This document shows positions 57,720 through 64,000 of a DNA stretch of 64,000 bases, piece after piece. The DNA is from JBGTLA01 sp041744375 (lineage in GTDB: Bacteria > Actinomycetota > Acidimicrobiia > Spongiisociales > ZC4RG35). Each line of letters opens with the position of its first letter. Within the stretch, counting starts at the first letter, position 1. The position numbers and the translations under genes were made by a program. The notes beneath the pieces are model-generated. The model was given only the letters and a program-made list of their open reading frames with translations, was not told where the DNA came from and did no database searches. The DNA lies in contig JBGTLA010000160.1 of assembly GCA_041744375.1 (NCBI GenBank), positions 29,060-93,059 on the forward strand, in the 5' to 3' direction.

Positions 57720-59984
57720 TCACCAGCCGGATCCGCCTCCGCCACCGCCGAACCCTCCCCCTCCGAAGCCGCCCCCGCCACCAAAGCCTCCGAAGCCGCC
57801 GCCGCCCCACGACGATCCCCAACTCGATCCCCCTCCACTGCTTCCGGTGCCACCAAAGCCGCCGCCACCGCCGAACCAGGAGTTGTCGTTCCACGACGCG
57901 TCTCGGTAGGTCTGTCGCCAACCCAGACCGTGGGTCATCGTCGATGTCATCGCCCAGTGGAAGTAGAAGAAATAGAAGGGGTCGAAGCTGCGCAACCCTC
58001 CTGGAATCGGCGCCCCCGTCCAGCTGTCGCGTTGCCCGCTGGTGCCGGCGTGGGCCAACTCGGGGGCGTAGCGGTCGGCGTCCTCGATCGAGGAACGGGC
58101 TAGAGCCTGACGCTGGGCGGCGTAGGCGAGTGCGAACTGGCGGGGGCCGCGAGGATCGGAAGCTCCGAAGGCGGCAGCCACGTCGGCATACGAGCCGGTG
58201 AGACCCAAGTCGGCGAGGGAAACTCGGGCTTCCTCCCAACGACGTTCGGCCTGGGCCGGCTCGAGAGACAGGGCCAAGACGGCGGCGATGGTACGACGAT
58301 CTGTCGCTTCGACGTCCGCTCCAGCCAGCAGGTCGACGAGCTCGCCGTAGGAGGCCAGAGCCCTGTCGCCGGCCCTGACCAGGGCGGCGGCGATGGACAC
58401 GGGGATACCCAGCTGGGTGGCGCGTTCGCGGATGGCGTCGATCTCCGCCCGGCCCCGCAACCCCGCCAGGGCCATTTCGATCGCCGTGGGGGGATCCACC
58501 TTGAGGCGGCGGGCTTCCTCGTAGCCGGCGGCGAAGTCGTCGATGTCGTTCTCGTCGTTGTTCATCACCAGGAAGGCAGCCACCGCCGGGAGATCGACAC
58601 CGTCCTCGAGGAGCGTGTTCGACGCGGTGCGGAGCGAGGCGAGGACCACGTTGTACCGCTCGGCCGCGTCTGACGGGTCGGTTCCCAGGTCGGCAAGGGC
58701 GGCGGCGACGGCCGGCCGGGTGGGTGTGTCCGGGAGCTCGGCGTAGAGGGCTTCCATGCGAGCGGTCTTGGCGGCTGCCTCGGCGGCGACGGTAGACAGT
58801 TCCTGCATCGAAATCGACAACGGGTTCGTCTCTTCGAGGGCGGGGCCGGCCTGGAGGAGGCGTTCTCCGGCATCGGTCACCACGAGCGGTCCCAGCGGCG
58901 TAGCGATCGCCCGCATCGCCATCTCCCTCGCCAAGCGCGTGGAGGCCTCGGCCACGCGATAAGGCCGTAACGACTGCACGAGGGCGCGCAGCTCCTGTCG
59001 TCTGATCTCGAAGGACTCGGGGTCGTCGTCGGCGGCTGCTTCACGGGCAGTCTCTTGGACGGCTCCTTCCAACAACTCATGCTCGCCGCTGACCCTCATC
59101 TCGAGCGGCATCTGCCGGTACCGTTCCAGATGGGTCGACTCGCCCACCGACACCACTCCGAACGCCCATGCGGCCGCCAGGACGTCGGCCTCGGCGTTCT
59201 CTGGGTCGGCCAGGGCTGCCAGGACGGTGGACGTCGGGGGGTCGGCGACCTCGTCGACAGCGGGGGCCTCTACAAGCAACTCGGCCGGCATCACGATCTC
59301 GTGGCCTGCAGGCTCGAGAGCAGCCAGTTCCTGGTCGACGATGCGCTCGTGCCTGGAGCGGCGATCCCGGCGGTTCGTCTTGCGGGCATGGCGCCAGGCC
59401 CCGGCCGCCGAGCCGCCGATGACCACCAGCCCCAAGAGGGGGAACACCCACGGGCGTGAGGCGGGAGCCCCATCAGGGTCGCCCGGAGTATCGGTGGGCC
59501 CCGGCGAGGTGTACTCGCGCTCCAGGCCGGCGAGGATGGCCGAGAGGCCTCCATCGAAGTCGTCGCTGGCGAAGAATCCGTTGCCCAGGGAGGCAACAGA
59601 GCTCAAGGTGCCGCCCGGCAGTGATGAGCCGGGGCCGGTGACGATCTCGGTTTGCCGTTCGGCGAGCGCCACGAGAACGACCACACCGTCGTCGCGCTGG
59701 GGGTCACCGACACCCCACGTATTGCCCAACTCCTCGGCGAAGGTGCGCGGGTTGGCGCCGTCGGTGGTCGACACGACGACCACGGCCACCTGGTGGCCGG
59801 TCTCCTCCACGAACCTCTCGGCAGCCGCCTCTACTCGTGGCTCATCGGCGAGGACCCCGGCCGCATCTGTGACCCACCCGTCGCATGTGATGCCGGCGTA
59901 GGCGGGGCAATCGGCCAGTTGGGCGGCGGCGGGAAGGGCCAGGATCAACACGAAGGCAGTCAGCAGGGCGGAAAGGCGAACCAT
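57720..59984 (-). CDS. TPM-domain membrane protein with glycine-rich tail
   Basis: A 754-residue protein. Order: signal peptide (residues 1-21, ending PAAAQ), a TPM domain (about 35-160, VTDAAGVLADEPRVEAAAERFVEE in part, GVVVLVALAERQTEIVTG), a membrane helix near 178-200 (WVFPLLGLVVIGGSAAGAW), a long helical cytoplasmic region (about 205-680), and a C-terminal tail almost wholly Gly, Phe, Ser and Trp. TPM proteins (YgcG type) face outward and are linked to photosystem repair in plants; the bacterial role is unclear. The Gly-rich tail is common in this family. The long middle region carries no domain I recognise. Confidence 0.88.
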   Translation of the reverse strand: MVRLSALLTAFVLILALPAAAQLADCPAYAGITCDGWVTDAAGVLADEPRVEAAAERFVEETGHQVAVVVVSTTDGANPRTFAEELGNTWGVGDPQRDDGVVVLVALAERQTEIVTGPGSSLPGGTLSSVASLGNGFFASDDFDGGLSAILAGLEREYTSPGPTDTPGDPDGAPASRPWVFPLLGLVVIGGSAAGAWRHARKTNRRDRRSRHERIVDQELAALEPAGHEIVMPAELLVEAPAVDEVADPPTSTVLAALADPENAEADVLAAAWAFGVVSVGESTHLERYRQMPLEMRVSGEHELLEGAVQETAREAAADDDPESFEIRRQELRALVQSLRPYRVAEASTRLAREMAMRAIATPLGPLVVTDAGERLLQAGPALEETNPLSISMQELSTVAAEAAAKTARMEALYAELPDTPTRPAVAAALADLGTDPSDAAERYNVVLASLRTASNTLLEDGVDLPAVAAFLVMNNDENDIDDFAAGYEEARRLKVDPPTAIEMALAGLRGRAEIDAIRERATQLGIPVSIAAALVRAGDRALASYGELVDLLAGADVEATDRRTIAAVLALSLEPAQAERRWEEARVSLADLGLTGSYADVAAAFGASDPRGPRQFALAYAAQRQALARSSIEDADRYAPELAHAGTSGQRDSWTGAPIPGGLRSFDPFYFFYFHWAMTSTMTHGLGWRQTYRDASWNDNSWFGGGGGFGGTGSSGGGSSWGSSWGGGGFGGFGGGGGFGGGGFGGGGGGSGW

Positions 59985-60048
59985 GGGATTGCCAGGCTAG
60001 GACGTTGTTGAACAAGAGTGGAAGCCCGGCCGCATGCGCCTTAAAGTC

Positions 60049-60097
60049 CCTGGTAGGAAGACCGTCGTCCATGGCCGGCACGACTTGGTCGACACTG
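60049..60097. repeat. Dispersed intergenic repeat, copy B
   Basis: The counterpart of 41770-41815, in the 139-bp gap between the TPM gene and the HAD gene. It contains CCTGGTAGGAAGACCGTCG and CACGACTTGGTCGAC. A weaker partial resemblance (GCCGGCGCGACTTGG) occurs just after the pseudogene near 61948. Confidence 0.5.
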
Positions 60098-60123
60098 TCG
60101 CACGGGTCGACGAACGGGCTTGG

Positions 60124-60930
60124 TCAGCGCCGGCCCCTCCGCACCGCCCACACGGTGAGAGCGGCCGCCAGGCCGCCCGCCACGGCGGCTCCCGAGATGA
60201 CCGGCACGGGCCGGGGGATCGTGGCCAGCCGGGTCCGGATGGTCACCTCCCGCTCGAATTCGAGGATCTGCCAGTCGCGCTCTTCTGCGATGGCTCGCAA
60301 TTCACGGTCGGGGTTGACCGCCACCGGATGGCCCACCACCTCCAGCATGGGCAGGTCCGTGATCGAGTCTGAGTAGGCGAACGAATCCTCCAATGTCACC
60401 CCTTCCGACTCGGCCAGCTGCTTCATTGCTTCGGCCTTGCCCGTGCCGTAGGCGTAGAAGTCGATGCCGCCGGTGTACCGGCCCGCCGCGTCGATCTCCG
60501 GTCGCGTCCCGATCACGTCTTCCAGGCCGAGATATCGACAGAGGGGAATGACGATCTCGACTGGGCTCGACGAAATCACGACCACACGGCGCCCGGCCCT
60601 GCGATGTTCGTCGATGATGGCCAGTGCTTCGGCGAAGACCAAGGGCGAGACGACCTCCTCCACCGTTTCTTCGACGAGTTGGAGGACCTCGTCGCGGCTC
60701 CAGCCGCGCGTGAGGTCGCCCAATTCCTCTCGGACGCGCTCGAGCTGGTCGTGGTCCGCTCCGAACATCTGGTAATAGGCCTGGGCGATGCCGGCCTTGA
60801 ACAGGCTCGTCCGGGTCAACAGTCCTGCTCTGAACAACGGACGCGTGAAGGCCAGGGTCGAGGACTTGGCGATGATCGTCTTGTCGAGATCGAAGAATGC
60901 TGCGCCGGACACTGTGGTCACCTCGCTCAC
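60124..60930 (-). CDS. HAD-IB family phosphatase with C-terminal membrane helix
   Basis: A 268-residue haloacid-dehalogenase-superfamily hydrolase of the SerB-like IB subgroup. Motif I is FFDLDKTI (nucleophile Asp near residue 14), motif II VVVISSSPVE, and motif III YSDSITDLPML, all intact. A hydrophobic segment near residues 243-260 (VISGAAVAGGLAAALTVWAV) suggests attachment to the membrane. Such proteins in actinobacteria include phosphoserine phosphatase-like and lysophospholipid-related enzymes; the substrate is not readable. It is divergent from the cysteine synthase pseudogene. Confidence 0.88.
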   Translation of the reverse strand: MSEVTTVSGAAFFDLDKTIIAKSSTLAFTRPLFRAGLLTRTSLFKAGIAQAYYQMFGADHDQLERVREELGDLTRGWSRDEVLQLVEETVEEVVSPLVFAEALAIIDEHRRAGRRVVVISSSPVEIVIPLCRYLGLEDVIGTRPEIDAAGRYTGGIDFYAYGTGKAEAMKQLAESEGVTLEDSFAYSDSITDLPMLEVVGHPVAVNPDRELRAIAEERDWQILEFEREVTIRTRLATIPRPVPVISGAAVAGGLAAALTVWAVRRGRR

Positions 60931-61011
60931 GTGCGAAGACTAGAAGCTATCGGCAGTTTCGCTCCTGGCTGTATCCCTCGGCCCACCGGAACATTGTGCG
61001 ACACTCAATCT

Positions 61012-61940
61012 ATGGGCAATCCGCCTCCAACCTCAATGCTCGACACCATCGGCAACACCCCCATCGTGCGGTTGGGGCGGCTGGTGCCCGCGGGAGCGGC
61101 TGAGGTGTGGGTGAGCTCGAGTGGTTCAACCCCACCGGCTCTTACAAGGACCGCATGGCGTTGGCGATGATCGAGGAAGCCGAGAAGCGGGGCGACCTCC
61201 GACCGGGGATGACGGTCGTCGAGTACACGGGAGGATCAACCGGTTCTTCTCTCGCCTTCGTCTGCGCCGCCAAAGGTTACCGCTTCGCCGTCGTGAGTTC
61301 CGACGCCTTTTCGGAGGTCAAGCTCTCGACGATGCGCGCCTTCGGAGCCGACCTCACACCTTCGTCCCCAGCAGGGGCGGGCAGATCACTCCTGACCTGA
61401 TTCCGAGCATGATCGATGCGGCGACCCGTATCGTCCAACAGTCCAACAGCTACCAGACCGACCAGTTCCGCAATCGTGACTCTCTCATCGGTTACGGCGG
61501 GATCGGGACGGAGCTGAGCCACCAGCTTGGTCGCATCGATCTCTTCTGTGGTGCCGTTGGCACGGCCGGGATGCTCCTGGGGGTGGCGTCCAAGGTGTGC
61601 CCGTCGGGCACCGAAATCGTGGCGTTGGAGCCTGCCACCACCGCAGTTCTCGGCGGAGAAGCGGCGGGGGCCCACCACGTCGAGGGAATAGGCGTCGGCT
61701 TCGTGCCGCCCCTCTACGACGCCTCTATGGTGGACCGAGTGGTGGCGGTGGACGAGGGTCGGGCGAAGGAGACCGCCCGCCGACTCGCCTGCGAGGAGGG
61801 CCTCTTTGCCGGGGACCTCCACCGGCCTCAACATCACCGCCGCCATCGACCTCGCCGTCGAACTCGGCTCGGGTAGGCGCGTGGCGACGGTGGCGGTCGA
61901 CACCGGGCTCAAGTACGTGGGTGGTGACCTGTACGGCTGA
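61012..61940 (+). pseudogene. Cysteine synthase-like gene broken by three frameshifts
   Basis: Joined, the three frames give a near-complete fold-type II PLP enzyme: MLDTIGNTPIVRLGRLVPAG, then WFNPTGSYKDRMALAM with the PLP Lys, EYTGGSTGSSLAF as cofactor loop, GAVGTAGMLLG, and a normal C-terminus VATVAVDTGLKYVGGDLYG before the stop at 61938. The frame is lost near 61112 (about one base missing in a GTGAGCTCGAG stretch), near 61360 and near 61814 (GGGG where GGG is expected). All catalytic residues are encoded in one frame or another. Three breaks in 930 bp, amid otherwise intact genes, indicate decay or local sequence errors. An intact paralogue lies at 20901. Confidence 0.85.
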
Positions 61941-61997
61941 GCATCACGCCGGCGCGACTTGGGGAAACTACCGGGTGAGCCGGCGGATGTGAAGGGG

Positions 61998-62026
61998 TTC
62001 ACGGGCGCGGGACGAGGCCATACCTT
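61998..62026 (+). promoter_or_regulatory. Probable promoter of the tad-type operon (TTCACG-17-TACCTT)
   Basis: TTCACG (61998-62003) and TACCTT (62021-62026) are spaced by 17 bp. Only six bases separate the -10 from the ATG at 62033, so the mRNA is probably leaderless. Confidence 0.5.
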
Positions 62027-62032
62027 GACCAC

Positions 62033-62593
62033 ATGCGGAAAGGTGAAGCCGGTGCCACGGTGGTGGGGGTCCGAACTCTGGGTGACGACCTGCTCGCGGC
62101 CATCGCTCCCCTCGGGCTGGCCCTGGCCGCCGGTACCGCTCTCGTCGTCGACCTGGACCCCGACGGTCCCCCCTATCCGGGTGGGCGAACCGTGGCCGAA
62201 TTGGCCGACGAGGGCCCCCGCCGCGAGGAGCTGAGCCCACAACAGAGCGGAGTGGCGGCACTTCGCAACGGTGGCACCGACCTCCTCGCCGGCCTCGAGG
62301 TGATCGGCACCCTCGCCGTGGCCTGGCCGGTGATCATCGCCCGGGTGGGTGGCGGATCCGTCCCCTTCCCGGTGATTCCCGTCCGGCCGTTGTGGCCGGG
62401 TTTCCTGGCCCCCACCGGCGAGCGTCCCGCCGTGTGGCAGGCGACGTCGGGAGGAGGGGAACCACCCGGCCCCGGACCGATACTGCCGCTCCCGGGGCGG
62501 GCGACGGTGGCAGCCCTGCTTTCGGGCCGTCGGCCGGTCCGCAGCCGTTGGGTGCGAGCATGGAAGAAGGTGTGGGAACTGCCGTGGCAGTGA
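62033..62593 (+). CDS. Hypothetical protein heading the tad-type operon; ParA/CpaE-like strand without P-loop
   Basis: A 186-residue protein not firmly recognised. Its first 100 residues read like a stripped MinD/ParA-type fold: ATVVGVRTLGDDLLAAIA, then TALVVDLDPDGPPYPGGRTVAEL, which resembles the VDLDPQG strand of ParA/CpaE proteins. No Walker A motif is present, so it cannot bind ATP in that way. The second half is Pro/Gly-rich. Tad loci usually have a CpaE-like ATPase upstream of CpaF; this may be a degenerate counterpart (inference). It overlaps the ATPase gene by four bases if GTG 62590 is that gene's start. Confidence 0.55.
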   Translation: MRKGEAGATVVGVRTLGDDLLAAIAPLGLALAAGTALVVDLDPDGPPYPGGRTVAELADEGPRREELSPQQSGVAALRNGGTDLLAGLEVIGTLAVAWPVIIARVGGGSVPFPVIPVRPLWPGFLAPTGERPAVWQATSGGGEPPGPGPILPLPGRATVAALLSGRRPVRSRWVRAWKKVWELPWQ

Positions 62594-63615
62594 TCGAGCG
62601 GATGATCCGTCAGCTGGTGGCCTCCGATGTTCCGTTGGAGCGAGGCAAGCTGACCGACGCGGCCCGGCGACTGGCCCGGACCGAGGCCCCGCTGGCTGGG
62701 TCTGATCTCGTCGAATCGGTGGTCGACGCCCTGATCGGCCTGGGGCCCATCGAGATCTTGTTGCGTCAAACGAATGTGACCGATGTGCTCGTCAACGGGG
62801 CCGACGAGGTGTGGGTCGAGCGGGATGGAGAGTTGGAACGGGCCGGCGTCTCGTTTCCCGATGACGAGGCAGTGGTGGCGGCTGTGGAACGGGTCATCGC
62901 CCCCTTGGGGCTGCGGCTCGATCGGTCGTCACCCTCGGTCGACGCCCGACTCCCTGACGGCTCTCGCCTCCACGCGGTCGTCCCCCCTGCCTCGGTCGAC
63001 GGGCCGGTGGTGGCGGTGCGGCGGTTCACTCAGGCCGTGACGGATCTGGACTCCCTCGTGGCTGCCGAAGCGGCGTCGGCCGATCAGGTGGCGACGTTGC
63101 GTCGGTTGATCGAGCGGCGACGGAACATCGTCATCGCGGGAGGTACGGGTGCGGGCAAGACCACACTCCTCAACCTGCTCGCCGCCGAGATTCCCGCTTC
63201 CGAGCGGGTGGTGACCATCGAGGACGCCGCCGAGTTGGCCCTGCCCGGCCACGTGGTGCGCCTCGAGGCCCATCCTCCCAGCGCCGACGGTCTGGGTGAG
63301 GTGTCCATCCGGGCGCTCCTTCGCTCGGCGCTGCGTCTCCGTCCCGATCGGATCATCGTGGGAGAGGTGAGAGGTCCCGAGGCACTGGACATGGTTTGGG
63401 CGCTCAACACCGGTCATCGGGGGAGCCTCGCCACGGTTCACGCCAACTCACCCGATGAGGCGTTGTGGCGATTGGAGACGCTCGCCCTGTCAGAGGGGGG
63501 TCTTGCCGCAGAGGCGGTTCGCCGCCAGCTCGGTTCCGCCATCCACGCCATCGTGCAGCTGGAACGCACCGCAGCGGGGAGACGAATCGTCGAGATCCGA
63601 GACATGAAGCCGTGA
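62590..63615 (+). CDS. Type II/IV secretion ATPase, TadA/CpaF family
   Basis: A 341-residue secretion ATPase. The N-terminal domain has the family's ALIGLGPIEILLRQTNVTDVLVNG, the Walker A is GGTGAGKTT (near residue 190), an Asp box is VTIEDAAEL, and the Walker B/His box region reads RLRPDRIIVGEVRGPEALDM and GSLATVHANSP. It powers assembly of Flp/Tad-type pili or related secretion on the cytoplasmic face. GTG 62590 (GTGA overlap with the preceding gene) is preferred; ATG 62560 would overlap more. The next gene overlaps it as GTGA. Confidence 0.93.
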   Translation: MIERMIRQLVASDVPLERGKLTDAARRLARTEAPLAGSDLVESVVDALIGLGPIEILLRQTNVTDVLVNGADEVWVERDGELERAGVSFPDDEAVVAAVERVIAPLGLRLDRSSPSVDARLPDGSRLHAVVPPASVDGPVVAVRRFTQAVTDLDSLVAAEAASADQVATLRRLIERRRNIVIAGGTGAGKTTLLNLLAAEIPASERVVTIEDAAELALPGHVVRLEAHPPSADGLGEVSIRALLRSALRLRPDRIIVGEVRGPEALDMVWALNTGHRGSLATVHANSPDEALWRLETLALSEGGLAAEAVRRQLGSAIHAIVQLERTAAGRRIVEIRDMKP

Positions 63616-64000
63616 GTGAGGCGGTTCTGTTGGCCTTCGCTCTCATCGTGGGCGTCGATGTCCGGCTCGTGGCCCTGATGGGGGCGGCCCTGTGGGTGCC
63701 GGTGCCGGCCGCCTCTGTGCTGGCGGTGCTGGCGGTGACCGGTCGGCGTTCGGCTGGTGGGGGAACCGAAGTACCTCTCCGTTTCGTCGAGTCGATCGTT
63801 GGCGAACTGCGGGCCGGGTCTTCGCTGCGCGTCGCTCTCCTCGTCGCCTGCGGGGACAACCCAGCCTGCCGGCGGGTCCGTCGGAGGATCGAAGTCGGTT
63901 GGCCGCTGCCGGGCTGTGTCGACGGCCTCGGCGACGCCTTCGGCACTGTGGGGACGCTGGTCGAGTCGGCGGTTGGGGCCGGAGCCGCCGGGGGCCGAAT
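63612..64000 (+). CDS. TadB-like secretion membrane protein, N-terminal part (3' end outside window)
   Basis: The frame starts with GTG at 63612, overlapping the ATPase stop codon, and stays open to the window end (129 complete codons). It opens with two hydrophobic segments (VLLAFALIVGVDVRLVALMG and WVPVPAASVLAVLAV), then begins the GSPF/T2SSF-like cytoplasmic region (FVESIVGELRAGSSLRVALL). Position and layout fit the TadB protein, partner of the ATPase in the inner-membrane platform. The downstream GSPF domain is not visible, so the call leans on context. Confidence 0.75.
   Translation, partial: MSEAVLLAFALIVGVDVRLVALMGAALWVPVPAASVLAVLAVTGRRSAGGGTEVPLRFVESIVGELRAGSSLRVALLVACGDNPACRRVRRRIEVGWPLPGCVDGLGDAFGTVGTLVESAVGAGAAGGR

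Noticed and set aside
61107..61400. Separate short genes for the three open frames of the cysteine-synthase region
   Set aside because: Together they align end to end with one family, so they are fragments of a single frameshifted gene.
1..64000. tRNA, rRNA, IS element or prophage
   Set aside because: I looked through the intergenic regions on both strands and found no cloverleaf core, rRNA segment, transposase, integrase or phage structural gene.

Overview
The window is GC-rich DNA, densely packed with genes and uniform in codon style. It contains no rRNA, tRNA, insertion sequence, phage gene or CRISPR array that I can see. Several genes point to an actinobacterium: a fused 2-oxoglutarate dehydrogenase/decarboxylase of the Kgd type, a Nudix-histidine phosphatase fusion of the MutT1 type, a DUF3039 protein, the tad-type secretion genes at the right end and frequent GTGA start/stop overlaps. 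Acidimicrobiia or a related deep branch fits, but I infer that from gene content only.

Bases 1-20449 form a catabolic island. It holds the end of a GMC dehydrogenase with its small subunit, an amidase, an unrecognised TIM-barrel-like protein, an N-acyl-D-amino-acid deacylase, a short-chain dehydrogenase, two DHDPS/NAL-type lyases, a Gfo/Idh/MocA dehydrogenase, a complete Liv-type ABC importer, RidA, a D-threonine aldolase/D-serine dehydratase-like PLP enzyme, a PfkB sugar kinase, an acetamidase/formamidase, a fumarylacetoacetate hydrolase-type enzyme and a GntR/FCD regulator. The set reads as uptake and stepwise opening of an amide- or acyl-linked amino-acid or sugar-acid compound. A short AT-rich motif (TATAYNATCSG) lies before three of its transcription units and is a candidate operator or promoter element.

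Bases 20450-20900 hold no ordinary gene. They contain a perfect 11-bp inverted repeat, a near-perfect extended Shine-Dalgarno sequence held in a hairpin, several further hairpins and a strong terminator. I read this as a candidate structured RNA or RNA-controlled leader.

Bases 20901-47400 are mainly housekeeping genes: a cystathionine beta-synthase-like enzyme, heme A synthase, a DUF255 thioredoxin-fold protein, a primary-like sigma factor, a HerA-like ATPase, a cell-wall amidase, an asymmetric heterodimeric ABC exporter, Kgd, MutT1, a fused E1 alpha-beta 2-oxoacid dehydrogenase, a HisC-like aminotransferase, an RND/MMPL transporter coupled to an APH-type kinase, DUF3237, DUF4126 and an enoyl-CoA hydratase/isomerase.

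Bases 47400-64000 hold a tandem GNAT protein, an amidohydrolase-like protein with a ClpX-type zinc finger at its N-terminus and two missing metal ligands, GDPD, a secreted protein, a leuC-PNPOx-leuD operon, an MFS/ArsR pair, DUF3039-ispD, a TPM-domain membrane protein, a HAD phosphatase, a cysteine-synthase pseudogene broken by three frameshifts, and the start of a tad-type secretion operon (ATPase and first membrane protein) cut by the window end. Many genes have a TANNNT hexamer 6-11 bp before the start codon and no Shine-Dalgarno sequence, which suggests frequent leaderless transcription.
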